The notes: generated from the letters alone by a model not told the origin. DNA of 64,000 bases from Microthrixaceae bacterium (GCA_947449015.1 CANFQA010000007.1:1-64000), one strand, 5' to 3'; positions 10,242 through 21,661 are shown, numbered from the stretch's first letter. Program-made: numbers and translations.

Positions 10242-11018
10242 TCAGGCCAGCCGGAATTGCACGATCCGGGCGAATTCATCGGCATCAAGTGCAGCGCCAC
10301 CGACCAATGCCCCATCGATATCGGGTTGGGACATGAGTTCTGCGGCATTGGCGCCCTTGACCGAGCCGCCGTATTGGATCCGAACTGCCGCAGCGGCATC
10401 CGCGCCCTTCATGTCGGCGACCTTGGCCCGGATCCAGCTGCAGACCTGCTGTGCATCTTCGGCGCTGGCGGTCAGGCCCGTACCTATGGCCCAAATGGGT
10501 TCATAGGCGATGACCATGCTGGCCACCTGCTCAGCTGAAAGAGCCTCAATGCCTGCGTGCACCTGCCCAGTGACTTTGCCGTGTGTGGCTTCGCCCTCGC
10601 GTTCGGCAAGTGTCTCGCCGCAGCAAAGAATGGGCGTCATCTGACTGGCGAACACGGCGGTGACTTTGCGAGCAACGTGAATATCTGTTTCACCGAAGAG
10701 CTCGCGCCGCTCGCTATGACCCACGATCACGTAGCTCACATTGAGCTTGGCCAGCATGGCGGGTGAGACCTCACCGGTATACGCGCCGCTCGCCTCCCAG
10801 TGGCAGTTCTGTGCACCAATGGCAATAGCGACCTTCTCACTTTCGAGGAAGGTCTGGACCGTGCGGATGTCAGTGAAGGGTGCGTGCACCGAGACGTCGA
10901 CAGCCTCGTAGTCGTCCTTAGTGAGCAGATAGCGCAACTTGTCGAGAGTCGAGGTGGCCTCAAAGTGATTGAGGTTCATCTTCCAGTTACCGGAGATGAG
11001 TGGCTTACGAGCGGGCAT
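10242..11018 (-). CDS. tpiA: triosephosphate isomerase
   Basis: MPARKPLISGNWKMNLN, YVIVGHSERRELFGE, AYEPIWAIGTG; start at ATG 11016-11018, upstream ORF extension is antisense-frame overlap of pgk. Confidence 0.96.
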   Translation of the reverse strand: MPARKPLISGNWKMNLNHFEATSTLDKLRYLLTKDDYEAVDVSVHAPFTDIRTVQTFLESEKVAIAIGAQNCHWEASGAYTGEVSPAMLAKLNVSYVIVGHSERRELFGETDIHVARKVTAVFASQMTPILCCGETLAEREGEATHGKVTGQVHAGIEALSAEQVASMVIAYEPIWAIGTGLTASAEDAQQVCSWIRAKVADMKGADAAAAVRIQYGGSVKGANAAELMSQPDIDGALVGGAALDADEFARIVQFRLA

Positions 11019-12135
11019 TGGATGCTCCTCTGAGCGCTTCGAGACCGGGAAGGTCGCCGTTCTCGAGAAGTTCGAGCGACGCCCCACCACCGGTGGAGAC
11101 ATGATCGACGTCGCCGGCCAGACCGAAGGCGTCAAGAGCAGCAGCGGAATCGCCGCCGCCAACAACAGTGAAGCCACGTGCATCAGCCATTGATTGAGCG
11201 ATATGGCGGGTGCCAGCGGCGAAACGGGGATCCTCGAACACGCCCATTGGACCGTTCCAGAAAATGGTTCTCGCCTCAGCGATGATGTCGCCGAATTCGG
11301 CGGCAGTTCCGGGCCCGATATCGAGCCCCTTCCATCCATCGGGGAGTGACGCGCCCATCTGACGAACCTCACCACCGGCCGAAGGATCGCCGATCTGTCC
11401 ACCCGGCCCGAGGGCGGTGACATCGTGCGGAATGTGAATGGTGATGCCGGAGTCAAGCAACTGTCGACAGGTGTCGATCTGATCGACCTCGAGCAGTGAA
11501 TCGCCGACCTTGTGGCCCTTCGCGGCAAGGAACGTGAAGCACATTCCGCCACCGATGATGAGTGCGTCGGCAACTTCACCAAGTGCCTTGATGACCCCGA
11601 GCTTGTCGGAGATCTTCGACCCGCCAAGGATGACGACAAAAGGACGCGCTGGCGACTCGCGCAATGGCAACAGAACCTCAACCTCTCGCTCCAGCAGACG
11701 ACCAGCGGCCGAGGGCAGGAACTTCGGCGGTCCCACGATGGACGCGTGGGAGCGATGGGAAGCTCCGAATGCGTCATTGACATAGAGGTCCTGGCCAGCG
11801 ATGAGCGTCTGCACGAATGCGGGATCGTTTGCCGTCTCACCAGCGTCGAAGCGCAGGTTGTCGAGCAGCGATACTCCCGGAGCTAACTCCGCCAGCCGAC
11901 GACGAACCGGTTCCACGGAATACTTGGGATCCGGCGCGCCCTTCGGGCGGCCCAGATGCGTACAGGCTGTGACAGTGGCACCGCGGCTGGTGAGCCACTC
12001 AATAGTGGGCAACGCCGCACGGATACGGAAATCGTCGACGATCTCACCATCGGCGATGGGCACATTGAAATCGGCCCGCAGCAGCACCCGGCGACCGTTG
12101 ACGTCGCCGAGATCCTCCAGGGTGGGAACGCTCAT
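11005..12135 (-). CDS. pgk: phosphoglycerate kinase
   Basis: RVLLRADFNVPI, FVVILGGSKISDKLGVI, STGGGASLELLE. Confidence 0.97.
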   Translation of the reverse strand: MSVPTLEDLGDVNGRRVLLRADFNVPIADGEIVDDFRIRAALPTIEWLTSRGATVTACTHLGRPKGAPDPKYSVEPVRRRLAELAPGVSLLDNLRFDAGETANDPAFVQTLIAGQDLYVNDAFGASHRSHASIVGPPKFLPSAAGRLLEREVEVLLPLRESPARPFVVILGGSKISDKLGVIKALGEVADALIIGGGMCFTFLAAKGHKVGDSLLEVDQIDTCRQLLDSGITIHIPHDVTALGPGGQIGDPSAGGEVRQMGASLPDGWKGLDIGPGTAAEFGDIIAEARTIFWNGPMGVFEDPRFAAGTRHIAQSMADARGFTVVGGGDSAAALDAFGLAGDVDHVSTGGGASLELLENGDLPGLEALRGASNARS

Positions 12136-12145
12136 GAGTCAGTGA

Positions 12146-13150
12146 CTACTTGGAGGTCATGACCGTGACGAGGTCAACCAGACGATTCGAGTAGCCCCAC
12201 TCGTTGTCGTACCAGCCGAGGATCTTCACGAGATTGCCCATAGCCATCGTGAGCTTGGAGTCGAACGTGCACGATGCCGGCTCACCGACGATGTCAGAGG
12301 AGACGATGGGCGCATCGGTGTAGACGAGGACCTTGGACAACGGACCAGACGATGCTGCCGCCTTGAACGCCGCATTGATCTCCTCGACGGTGACGTCACG
12401 CTTGAGGACGCCCACGAAATCGGTGATCGATCCATCCGGCACCGGGACGCGAAGCGCGGTGCCGTCGAGCTTGCCCTTCATTGCCTCGAGCACAAGGCCG
12501 GTGGCTCGGGCCGCACCCGTGGACGAGGGAGTGATGTTTGCTGCAGAGGCGCGGGCACGGCGCATATCGGTGTGCGGACCGTCAACAAGGTTCTGATCGC
12601 CGGTGTAGGCGTGCACGGTGGTCATGAGACCCTTCTCGACACCGAAGGCATCGTCGAGCACCTTGATCATCGGAACGAAACAGTTGGTGGTACACGAGGC
12701 GTTGGAGACAACCTTGTGGATGGCTGGGTCGAAGGTGTCGTCGTTCACGCCGACCACGAAGGTGGCATCGGCTTCGGTGGCCGGTGCCGAGATGATCACG
12801 AACGGAGCGCCAGCATCGAGATGGGCTGCGGCCTTGGAACGATCAGTAAAGAAACCGGTGGACTCGACAACGATGTCGACGCCAAGTTCGGCCCAGGGAA
12901 GATCCTTGGGCTCACGGATTGCCGTGATCTTGAGCAGCTTGCCGTCGACGAGGATGCCGTCGTCGGTGGCCTCGACCGTGGCATCAAGGCGACCCATGAC
13001 CGTGTCGTACTTGAGAAGGTGAGCCATAGCCGGAACAGAACCGAGATCGTTGGCGGCGACGATCTCGATGTCGGCACCTGACTGGCGAACTGCACGGAAG
13101 AAGTTGCGGCCAATACGACCGAAGCCATTGATACCGACGCGGATCGTCAT
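12146..13150 (-). CDS. gap: glyceraldehyde-3-phosphate dehydrogenase
   Basis: MTIRVGINGFGRIGRNFFRA, SNASCTTNCFVP, WYDNEWGYSNRLVDL. Confidence 0.97.
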   Translation of the reverse strand: MTIRVGINGFGRIGRNFFRAVRQSGADIEIVAANDLGSVPAMAHLLKYDTVMGRLDATVEATDDGILVDGKLLKITAIREPKDLPWAELGVDIVVESTGFFTDRSKAAAHLDAGAPFVIISAPATEADATFVVGVNDDTFDPAIHKVVSNASCTTNCFVPMIKVLDDAFGVEKGLMTTVHAYTGDQNLVDGPHTDMRRARASAANITPSSTGAARATGLVLEAMKGKLDGTALRVPVPDGSITDFVGVLKRDVTVEEINAAFKAAASSGPLSKVLVYTDAPIVSSDIVGEPASCTFDSKLTMAMGNLVKILGWYDNEWGYSNRLVDLVTVMTSK

Positions 13151-13227
13151 GATGGGTGAAGCCTCCTGGGGCTGCTCGTAGCGACGCCGAGACCTTAGGC
13201 CACGCGTCGTCGGGGCCCGTGAACCGC

Positions 13228-14082
13228 TTAGCGCCCGATATCGCGGTGGGTGACTCGCAGATCGAACCCTCGCTGTGTGAGCGTCGTGGCCACGGCCTCA
13301 GCGATAGCCACCGAGCGATGGCGCCCGCCAGTACAACCAAAGGCGACAGTCAGATAGGACTTTCCCTCGGCCACATATGCCGGCATCAGCAGCTCCAACA
13401 TGGCATCGATCTGGTCAAGGAACGCTCGACTGAGTGGCTGGCCCAGCACGTAGTCCCGCACATCAGAGTCAAGGCCGGTATGGGGCCGAAGCTCCTCAAT
13501 CCAGTGCGGATTCGGCAGGAACCGGCAGTCGATCACGAGGTCGGTATCGAGCGGCAGGCCGTGCTTGTAACCAAATGAGGTGATTGTCGTCTGCATCCCA
13601 CCTGCAGGAGCATCGGCAGCGAAAAGATCAAGCATGCGACTGCGCAACTGATGCACGTTGAGATCAGAGGTGTCGATAACAACGTGTGCCTCGGCCTTGA
13701 CCGGTTGCAACACCTCTCGCTCTTGTTCGATCGCTTCGGCGAGCGTGAGATCGGCAGTGGCCAGTGGATGACGACGACGTGTGCTCTCGTATCGACGGAC
13801 CAACACATCGGTCCCGGCCTCGAGGAAGGCGATACGCAATCTGAAACCCTGAGCACGCAATTCCGAAAGCGCCGGCAGCGCATCGGAGTGGTACGGGCCA
13901 GTTCCGACCACGAGCACAATCTTGGAGATGCTGGTGCCAGGCGCCTGCGCCAGTTCAGCCACCTCGGGGATCAGTGAAGGGGGCAGGTTGTCAATGACGA
14001 ACCAGCCGAGATCCTCGAGAATGTCGGCAGCCTGCGATCGGCCAGCCCCCGACAACCCAGTGATCACCACGAAATCGCTCAC
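13228..14082 (-). CDS. rapZ: RNase adapter protein RapZ / YvcJ-type nucleotide-binding protein
   Basis: VVITGLSGAGRSQAADILEDLGWFVIDNLPP; FGCTGGRHRSVAIAE. Confidence 0.94.
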   Translation of the reverse strand: MSDFVVITGLSGAGRSQAADILEDLGWFVIDNLPPSLIPEVAELAQAPGTSISKIVLVVGTGPYHSDALPALSELRAQGFRLRIAFLEAGTDVLVRRYESTRRRHPLATADLTLAEAIEQEREVLQPVKAEAHVVIDTSDLNVHQLRSRMLDLFAADAPAGGMQTTITSFGYKHGLPLDTDLVIDCRFLPNPHWIEELRPHTGLDSDVRDYVLGQPLSRAFLDQIDAMLELLMPAYVAEGKSYLTVAFGCTGGRHRSVAIAEAVATTLTQRGFDLRVTHRDIGR

Positions 14083-14140
14083 CCCCCAACGCTATCGGTG
14101 CAGCGCTCCAGCGGCGATCCACTCCCAATAGGGTGGGGAG

Positions 14141-14707
14141 ATGGACCAACTCGACGCTCTCGCCCGCTCCGCAGACCTCTTCGAAGCCAAACTCGCAGCG
14201 GTGTCGCCCACCGCAATGCAGAACCCAACTCCATGTGAGGGCTGGGACGTCGCGGAGCTGATCCGGCATTCGATCGCTGGGGCCACAATGTCGGCCGCAC
14301 TCGTCCGCGGTGCGTCGCGTGAAGACGCAATCGTGATGTTGGCGCAGACGCAGCTCGATGATGATGTACTCGGCCAGTTCCGCAGGTGCGCCGATGATCT
14401 CGCGGCGGCCTTCACTGAGCCCGGCGCACTCGAGCGCACCGCGGCCCATCCGGCCATGGATATGCCGGTGGCCCAGATGCTTGGGTTCCGCATCGGCGAC
14501 AACCTCGTTCATGCCTGGGACCTCGCCCGCGCTGCCGGTATCGATGAGACCCTTGACGATGAACTGGTGGCGATGGTGTGGGAGAGCGTGCAGCCCATGC
14601 GCCCGTTCATCGGTCAGGTTGGGCAGTTCGGCACCGGCCCGAGCGGCGAGAACGATGACGCGCCGCTCGATATCCAACTCCTAGATTTCATGGGTCGACG
14701 CCCCTGA
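14141..14707 (+). CDS. TIGR03086-type / DinB-like maleylpyruvate isomerase family protein
   Basis: PCEGWDVAELIRHSI, DNLVHAWDLARA metal-binding pattern. Confidence 0.8.
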   Translation: MDQLDALARSADLFEAKLAAVSPTAMQNPTPCEGWDVAELIRHSIAGATMSAALVRGASREDAIVMLAQTQLDDDVLGQFRRCADDLAAAFTEPGALERTAAHPAMDMPVAQMLGFRIGDNLVHAWDLARAAGIDETLDDELVAMVWESVQPMRPFIGQVGQFGTGPSGENDDAPLDIQLLDFMGRRP

Positions 14708-14749
14708 AGCACTGGGCCCGAATCGGTGAGCCTGATGCAGCAGGCCTGG

Positions 14750-15496
14750 TCAGGCTTCAGTCGAGCGTCGCGCGACCAAGGTCAAAAGACGCGGAATGGT
14801 CGCTACCTCGACATACTCAGGTGCTCGATCAATGAAGCCCTGCGGCGGTGCTGGCTCCAACAGCCGCTCGAGCATCAGTCCGTTGTCAGCCATGGTGTTG
14901 ATGTAGCGGCTCAATGGCCGGTGAACGAAGCGGATGAACACATCCTTTTCCACCTCTTCCACCACCGCCTGTTCGACCAGATAGGGCCCAATACGCCAGT
15001 ACTGCTCCGGTGGGTCGATCATCTGATCGTCGATCCAACCAGAACCAGGGGTCTGCAGCAGCGGATGATTCAGGCAGAAGATGAACCGACCGCCCGGTTT
15101 CAGCACACGGGCAACCTCAGCCAGTGCCTCATCGACCGCATCGATGTGCTCGAACACCAAACAGCACACCACCGCGTCGAAACTGGCGTCAGGAAACGGA
15201 AGGAGCTCGGCACCTGATCGCAGATAGGTCGGACCGCCAGCCCGCCGGGCGGCTTCGAGGATCTGGTTGCGAGTGGGATCGAGCCCGACAACGGTTGCTC
15301 CAGCCAAGGCCATCGCCCGGGCAACCTGCCCCTCCCCTGTGCCGACCTCAAGGATGCGCTCGAACCCAGTGGTCCACTCCACCACGAGCGGAATGATCTG
15401 CTCGGTGTATTCGGGGTCAACCCCGTCGGTGAACTCGCGCTGCCACCAGTCAGCATGCGCCTCCCAGAGATCGGCATTGACATCGTTGTCGCTCAC
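14750..15496 (-). CDS. class I SAM-dependent methyltransferase
   Basis: RILEVGTGEGQVARAMALAGATVVGLDP. Confidence 0.88.
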   Translation of the reverse strand: MSDNDVNADLWEAHADWWQREFTDGVDPEYTEQIIPLVVEWTTGFERILEVGTGEGQVARAMALAGATVVGLDPTRNQILEAARRAGGPTYLRSGAELLPFPDASFDAVVCCLVFEHIDAVDEALAEVARVLKPGGRFIFCLNHPLLQTPGSGWIDDQMIDPPEQYWRIGPYLVEQAVVEEVEKDVFIRFVHRPLSRYINTMADNGLMLERLLEPAPPQGFIDRAPEYVEVATIPRLLTLVARRSTEA

Positions 15497-15506
15497 GGAG
15501 ACTCCA

Positions 15507-17387
15507 TCAGTTGGTGGTTCGGCCCGATGCGGGCGTGTGGATCTTGTCGTACACGGCTTGGGCTACCGAATCGGGCAGCCAGGAGATCGCTTGGAGCTGT
15601 TCGAGCGTCGCCTTCTTCACCGCTGTCACTCCCCCGAGTTCCTTGATGAGGCGCTTGCGTCGCACTTCACCGAGACCACCGATGTCGTCGAGCACAGATG
15701 TGGTCATGCGCTTGCCACGCAATTCACGATGGAAGGAGATCGCGAAACGATGGGCTTCATCGCGGATGCGTTGCAGAAGGAAGAGTGCCTCGCTGTTGCG
15801 GGGAACGATCATCGGCTCGGACTGTCCGGGCACGAAGACTTCCTCAAACCGTTTCGCCAACGATGCCACCGGAATCTCCTCGGAGAGTCCCAGTTCCTCA
15901 AGCACACGCACCGCCACCGAGAGCTGCCCTTTGCCGCCGTCCACAAGCAGCAGCTGGGGCGGATATGAAAATCGCCCCTCCCGTTCGGCCATTGGAAGCG
16001 CCCGCTCTTCGAGATAGGCCGTAAACCGTCGGGTCAACACCTGCTCCATTGCTGCGAAGTCGTCGTTGCCCTGATCGCCGCGGATCTTGAATCGGCGATA
16101 CTCGCTCTTCTTCGGCAGGCCATCCTCGAGCACGACCATGGACCCGACGTAGTCGGTGCCCTGAATGTGACTCATGTCGTAACACTCAATACGCAATGGC
16201 GCCTCGGGTAGCCCGAGGTGTTCCTGCAGGTCGTTCAGCGCCCGCGCTCGTGTGTTGTGATCGGCGGCCCGGCGCAATCGATGACGGCCGAACTCCTCGG
16301 TGGCGTTGTGAACCACCGTCTCCATGAGTTCGCGTTTGTCGCCGCGCTGTGGCACTCGGATGGTCACTCGCGAGCCGCGCTGAGTGCTCAACCATTCTTC
16401 ATACAGCTCCGGCTGTGCAGACGGTTCGACCACAAGCACCTGCTTGGGAATGCCGAGAGGAGGGATCTCGCCGTAGAGCCGCTCGAGAACACGATCAATA
16501 AGTTCGCCGGGAGCGAGATCTTCGGCCAGATCAAGCACAAATCCCCTGCGACCGACCACCCGACCGCGGCGCACATGGAACACCTGCACCGAGGATTCGA
16601 GATCATCACCGGAGAGTCCGATGATGTCGAGATCCTCTTCCTTCTCGAGAACCATCTGCTGCTTCTCAATAACTGAGCGCACCGCTCCAAGCCGGTCGCG
16701 CAGACGTGCGGCTCGCTCGAACTCGAGCTCATCGCTCGCTTGGCGCATCTCGGCCTCGAGGCGATGCACAACTGCATCGGTATCACCCTCGAGAAACTCG
16801 ATGAGTTCGCGGACCATCAAGTCGTAGTCATCACGAGAAACCTCGCCGACACAAGGACCACTGCACTTCTCGATATGGAACAACAGACACGGTCGACCGA
16901 GCTTTGCGTGCCGATTCAATTTGGTGTCCGAACAGGTTCGCACCGGGAACGTGCGCAGCAAAAGATCGAGCGTGTCGCGCACCGCCCAAGCCTGCGCGTA
17001 CGGCCCGAAGTAACGGGCACCTTTGCGCCTCACCCCGCGCATCACTGTGGCCCGCGCCCATTGGTCATCAGTGGTGATGGTCAAGAAGGGATAGCTCTTA
17101 TCGTCTTTCAGGTCGATATTGAATCGAGGCTCGTACTGCTTGATGAGGCCGTACTCGAGCATGAGCGCGTCGAGTTCGGTCCGAACCTGGATCCACTCCA
17201 CCGTTTCCGCGGTCTCGACCATCTGTGCGGTGCGGGTTGGCAGCAGCGCCGGGTTCTGGAAGTAGTTGGACAATCGCTGGCGGAGGCTCTTCGCCTTGCC
17301 CACGTAAATAACCCGTCCGTGCGCGTCTTTGAACTGATACGAGCCGGGTTCATCGGGGATCGAACCCGCGGGGGGACGCTGCACCAT
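15507..17387 (-). CDS. uvrC: excinuclease ABC subunit UvrC
   Basis: GIY-YIG N-terminus (GSYQFKDAHGRVIYVGKAKSLRQRL), UVR motif, RNase H-like domain; start ATG 17385-17387 with TACGAT-N6. Confidence 0.96.
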   Translation of the reverse strand: MVQRPPAGSIPDEPGSYQFKDAHGRVIYVGKAKSLRQRLSNYFQNPALLPTRTAQMVETAETVEWIQVRTELDALMLEYGLIKQYEPRFNIDLKDDKSYPFLTITTDDQWARATVMRGVRRKGARYFGPYAQAWAVRDTLDLLLRTFPVRTCSDTKLNRHAKLGRPCLLFHIEKCSGPCVGEVSRDDYDLMVRELIEFLEGDTDAVVHRLEAEMRQASDELEFERAARLRDRLGAVRSVIEKQQMVLEKEEDLDIIGLSGDDLESSVQVFHVRRGRVVGRRGFVLDLAEDLAPGELIDRVLERLYGEIPPLGIPKQVLVVEPSAQPELYEEWLSTQRGSRVTIRVPQRGDKRELMETVVHNATEEFGRHRLRRAADHNTRARALNDLQEHLGLPEAPLRIECYDMSHIQGTDYVGSMVVLEDGLPKKSEYRRFKIRGDQGNDDFAAMEQVLTRRFTAYLEERALPMAEREGRFSYPPQLLLVDGGKGQLSVAVRVLEELGLSEEIPVASLAKRFEEVFVPGQSEPMIVPRNSEALFLLQRIRDEAHRFAISFHRELRGKRMTTSVLDDIGGLGEVRRKRLIKELGGVTAVKKATLEQLQAISWLPDSVAQAVYDKIHTPASGRTTN

Positions 17388-17601
17388 CGCCGCATCGTAC
17401 GGCTGGAAGCGCACATCGGGCCCCTTGGGCCTACACTGCGGTCGCCGGCCTGGTATCCGGCAGTTCCGAATCTTCCGAGACCGACATCCCCGTGGCGCGG
17501 CGACCAGGCTGCCCCCACCGGTCATATCGGGAGACGCAGTACCGCAGGATCCCAGCAGTACCAGAAGAACCTCTGAGAACCGAACAGTCTGGAGAGCCAC
17601 C

Positions 17602-18720
17602 ATGCGGCTCCAACTCCCCCTCCCCGAGCGGTACACCAGCGCGACGCCCGTCGATCTTGAGGCGCGCATTGAGGCGGCTCGAGCCACGCTGGGTGACCGA
17701 CTCTTCATCCTCGGGCATCACTACCAACGCGATGAGGTCATGCGCTGGGCTGACGCCCGTGGCGACTCGTTCCGCCTGTCAGTGCTGGCCCAGGAGCACC
17801 CCGAGGCCGAGTACATCGTGTTCTGCGGAGTGCACTTCATGGCCGAGTCGGCTGACATCCTCACCGGCGATCACCAGTCGGTGATCCTCCCGGACCTCAA
17901 CGCCGGATGTTCCATGGCCGATATGGCTGATCTCGAGGAGGTCGAGGAGGCTTGGGAATCCATTGCCCGCACCACCGACATCTCCAAAGTCATTCCGATC
18001 ACCTACATGAACTCCTCCGCTGCTCTCAAAGCATTCGTAGGAGAGCATGGCGGAGCGGTGTGCACATCCTCCAATGCCGCTGCAGTCCTCAAATGGGCCC
18101 TGTCGCTCGAGGACCGCGCCGAGGACGGCGCCGGAGGCCGGCAGGTCCTGTTCTTCCCCGACCAGCACCTCGGCCGCAACACCGGGTTCGACCTCGGCTT
18201 CACCGCCCAGGACATGCGCATCTGGAATCCGCGTCTCGAACACGGCGGTCTCAGCGAAGCCGACATCAAGGAATCCACCCTCCTGCTCTGGCGTGGACAC
18301 TGCTCGGTCCATCAGCGGTTCCGCCCCGAACACATTGCCGAGTTCCGAGCAGCCAATCCCGACGGCATCGTTATTACTCACCCCGAGTGCGCCCATGAGG
18401 TGTGCGAACTCGCCGATCAGGTTGGTTCCACCGACTTCATCATTCGTGCCGTTGAAGCAGCGCCCGCCGGCTCCATCATCAGCGTTGGCACCGAGATCCA
18501 TCTGGTCAACCGCCTCAATGCCGAAACGCCTGACAAGACCATCGTCTCGCTTGATCCGCTGGTCTGCCCGTGTTCAACGATGTTTCGCATCGACGCTCCA
18601 CATCTGTGTTGGATCCTCGAAAACCTTGTCGAGGGTCGCGTGGTCAACCGCATCACCGTTGATCCCACCACCGCCGAGTGGGCAAAAGTCGCGCTCGACC
18701 GCATGCTCTCCATCACCTGA
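17602..18720 (+). CDS. nadA: quinolinate synthase A
   Basis: LFILGHHYQRDEVMRWAD, NAGCSMADM, HPEC, CPCSTM; SD GGAGAG before ATG 17602. Confidence 0.95.
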   Translation: MRLQLPLPERYTSATPVDLEARIEAARATLGDRLFILGHHYQRDEVMRWADARGDSFRLSVLAQEHPEAEYIVFCGVHFMAESADILTGDHQSVILPDLNAGCSMADMADLEEVEEAWESIARTTDISKVIPITYMNSSAALKAFVGEHGGAVCTSSNAAAVLKWALSLEDRAEDGAGGRQVLFFPDQHLGRNTGFDLGFTAQDMRIWNPRLEHGGLSEADIKESTLLLWRGHCSVHQRFRPEHIAEFRAANPDGIVITHPECAHEVCELADQVGSTDFIIRAVEAAPAGSIISVGTEIHLVNRLNAETPDKTIVSLDPLVCPCSTMFRIDAPHLCWILENLVEGRVVNRITVDPTTAEWAKVALDRMLSIT

Positions 18721-18758
18721 ATCTCACCAAGCAGCGTTGAACTCCGCTTGACCCCGCG

Positions 18759-21614
18759 TTAGGACTTGGCAAGCAGAGGTGCCAGGAATTGTCCGGTGTA
18801 ACTCTCGGGTGTGGCCGCCACCTGCTCGGGAGTTCCCTCCACCACGAGCGAACCGCCACCGCTGCCACCTTCGGGACCGAGATCGATGATCCAGTCGGCA
18901 GTCTTGATGACATCGAGGTTGTGTTCAATCACCAGCACGGTGTTTCCCTGATCGACCAAGCGCGACAGCACGGTAAGCAGTTTGCGAATGTCTTCGAAGT
19001 GAAGACCGGTGGTGGGCTCATCAAGGATGTACATGGTGTGGCCGGTGGAACGCTTGGCCAGTTCGCTGGCGAGCTTCACGCGCTGCGCCTCACCACCCGA
19101 CAAGGTGGTGGCTGGCTGGCCGAGACGCACGTAGCCGAGTCCAACGTCGACGATGGTCTGGAGATGTCGGGCAATGGGTGGTTGATTGGCGAAGAATTCG
19201 ACGCCCTCGGCGCAACTCATGTTGAGGATGTCGGAGATGTTGTGATCCTTGAAGGTGATGTCGAGCGTGTCGCGGTTGTAACGCGCTCCCTTGCAGACCT
19301 CGCAGGGAACATAGACATCAGGCAGGAAGTGCATTTCAATCTTGATGGTGCCGTCACCAGAGCAGGCCTCACAACGGCCGCCAGCCACGTTGAACGAGAA
19401 CCGACCGGGCAGGTAGCCGCGCACCTTTGCTTCATGGGTCTGCGCGAAGAGCTTGCGAATGTGATCGAAGACACCTGTATAGGTAGCGGGGTTGGATCGA
19501 GGTGTGCGCCCAATGGGTGACTGGTCGATGTTGATGACTTTGTCAATATGGTCGAGCCCCTCGACCTTGCGATGAAGTCCCGGCGCAACCTTGGCGCCGT
19601 ACACATGCTGCATCAGTGAGCGATGCAGGATGTCGTTGACAACCGTGGACTTGCCGGAGCCAGAAACGCCGGTCACCGCAGTAAAGACACGCAGCGGAAA
19701 CTCGACGTCGATGTCTTTGAGATTGTGCTCGCGCGCACCGCGGACAATGAGCTTGTCGTCACCGGGGATTCGTCGGACCGCCGGGACCGGGATGCTTCGC
19801 CGCCCGGAGACGTACTGCCCGGTAATCGATTCCTTTGACTTGAGCAGACCCTTGACGGGACCGGAGTAGACCACCGCTCCCCCGTGCTCGCCCGCACCCG
19901 GACCAATGTCCACAACATGATCAGCAATCCTGATGGTGTCTTCATCATGTTCGACCACGAGCACCGTGTTACCGAGATCGCGCAGACGGATAAGCGTGTC
20001 GATGAGTCGACGGTTATCACGCTGATGCAGACCAATGGAGGGCTCGTCGAGCACATAGAGCACGCCGACGAGACCTGAGCCAATCTGCGATGCGAGTCGG
20101 ATGCGCTGTGCCTCGCCACCAGCGAGCGTGGCCGCCGAACGCCCGAGGCTCAGATAATCAAGACCCACATCGAGCAGGAAACCCATGCGCGCATTGATCT
20201 CTTTGACCACCCGCTCAGCGATCATGCGATCACGTTCGGAAAGTTCAAGACCCGCAAGCGCTGACGCGGCATCGGAAATGGACATTGCTGAGATCTCAGC
20301 GATCGAACGTCCATCGATGGTGACGCCGAGACTGAACGGACGCAGACGCGACCCTTCGCACACCGGACAGGGAACCTCGCGCATATAACTCTCGACCTGC
20401 TCGCGAGCGCTGTCGCTCTCGGCATCGGAATGACGACGCTGGAGCCACGGAATGATGCCTTCGTATCGGGCGTCATAGGAGCGCTGACGTCCGTATCGAT
20501 TCTTGTATCGGACCTGCACCTTGCCCGTGGAGCCCGTTCCATTGAGCAATAACTTCTGAGACTTTTTCGGCAACTTGGCGAACGGCGTGTCGCGGTCAAT
20601 GTCGTTGATCTCACACACGGACTCGAGCAGACGTCCGAAGTACTGGGTGCGAGCAGTGGCCCACGGGGCGAGCGCTCCCTCGGCGACGGAAAGATCGGGA
20701 TCGGGAACCACAAGTTCGGCGTCGACCTCGAAACGCGTGCCAAGACCGTCACAGTGTTCACAGGCGCCATAGGGCGAGTTGAAGGAGAAATTCCGGGGTG
20801 CGAGTTCTTCGAAGCTCAGACCACACTCGGGACAGCCCAGATGCTGGCTGAAGGTGAGGATTTCGTCATCAAGTCCGGAATCGTCGCCACGACCCACGAT
20901 CTGCACCTCGGCCACACCTTCGGCAATGCGCAGCGCTGTTTCCAACGAATCGGTCAGGCGGTGCTCGATGCCGTCTTTGCGCACGAGACGATCAACCACA
21001 ACCTGGATGGTGTGCTGCTCATAGCGGGCGAGTTCAACCGAGTCGGTGAGCTCATGGAGTTCGCCGTCGATGATGGCGCGCGCAAAACCCTGCGAGGCCA
21101 GATCCGAAAGCAACGTGTCGTAGGTGCCCTTACGGCCACGCACAACAGGCGCCAAGACCTGGAATCGGGTGCCATCGGGGAGCTCCAGGACCCGATCGAC
21201 GATCTGCTGCGGGGTCTGCCGCTTGATGACCGCACCATCAGTGGGGCAATGCGGCACACCGATGCGGGCGTAGAGAAGACGGAGGTAGTCGTAAACCTCG
21301 GTAATGGTGCCCACCGTGGATCGCGGGTTTCGCGACGCCGATTTCTGGTCAATCGAAATTGCGGGCGACAGCCCTTCGATGAAATCAACATCGGGCTTAT
21401 CCATCTGCCCGAGGAACTGGCGCGCATAGGCCGACAGCGACTCCACGTAGCGCCGCTGACCTTCGGCGTAGATGGTGTCGAAAGCCAGAGAGGATTTCCC
21501 CGACCCCGACAGACCGGTGAATACGATCAGCCGATCGCGGGGAAGATCGATCGAGATATTGCGCAGGTTGTTCTCTCTCGCACCGCGAATGACCAGCTGA
21601 TCCACAGCGCTCAC
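18759..21614 (-). CDS. uvrA: excinuclease ABC subunit UvrA
   Basis: [37 protein letters not shown]; two ABC modules and zinc-binding CxxC motifs; start may really be GTG 21605. Confidence 0.97.
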   Translation of the reverse strand: MSAVDQLVIRGARENNLRNISIDLPRDRLIVFTGLSGSGKSSLAFDTIYAEGQRRYVESLSAYARQFLGQMDKPDVDFIEGLSPAISIDQKSASRNPRSTVGTITEVYDYLRLLYARIGVPHCPTDGAVIKRQTPQQIVDRVLELPDGTRFQVLAPVVRGRKGTYDTLLSDLASQGFARAIIDGELHELTDSVELARYEQHTIQVVVDRLVRKDGIEHRLTDSLETALRIAEGVAEVQIVGRGDDSGLDDEILTFSQHLGCPECGLSFEELAPRNFSFNSPYGACEHCDGLGTRFEVDAELVVPDPDLSVAEGALAPWATARTQYFGRLLESVCEINDIDRDTPFAKLPKKSQKLLLNGTGSTGKVQVRYKNRYGRQRSYDARYEGIIPWLQRRHSDAESDSAREQVESYMREVPCPVCEGSRLRPFSLGVTIDGRSIAEISAMSISDAASALAGLELSERDRMIAERVVKEINARMGFLLDVGLDYLSLGRSAATLAGGEAQRIRLASQIGSGLVGVLYVLDEPSIGLHQRDNRRLIDTLIRLRDLGNTVLVVEHDEDTIRIADHVVDIGPGAGEHGGAVVYSGPVKGLLKSKESITGQYVSGRRSIPVPAVRRIPGDDKLIVRGAREHNLKDIDVEFPLRVFTAVTGVSGSGKSTVVNDILHRSLMQHVYGAKVAPGLHRKVEGLDHIDKVINIDQSPIGRTPRSNPATYTGVFDHIRKLFAQTHEAKVRGYLPGRFSFNVAGGRCEACSGDGTIKIEMHFLPDVYVPCEVCKGARYNRDTLDITFKDHNISDILNMSCAEGVEFFANQPPIARHLQTIVDVGLGYVRLGQPATTLSGGEAQRVKLASELAKRSTGHTMYILDEPTTGLHFEDIRKLLTVLSRLVDQGNTVLVIEHNLDVIKTADWIIDLGPEGGSGGGSLVVEGTPEQVAATPESYTGQFLAPLLAKS

Positions 21615-21661
21615 CCTACCGGTCGCGATCGAGGCACGGTCCGGCTCGGCGCTCGATCGAT

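Noticed and set aside
11019-11840. N-terminal extension of the tpiA ORF in the track
   Set aside because: Wrong-frame overlap with pgk; TpiA begins at MPARKPLISGNWKMN (11018)
13991-14677. 228-aa minus-strand ORF
   Set aside because: Antisense to the DinB-like gene, overlapping the rapZ start
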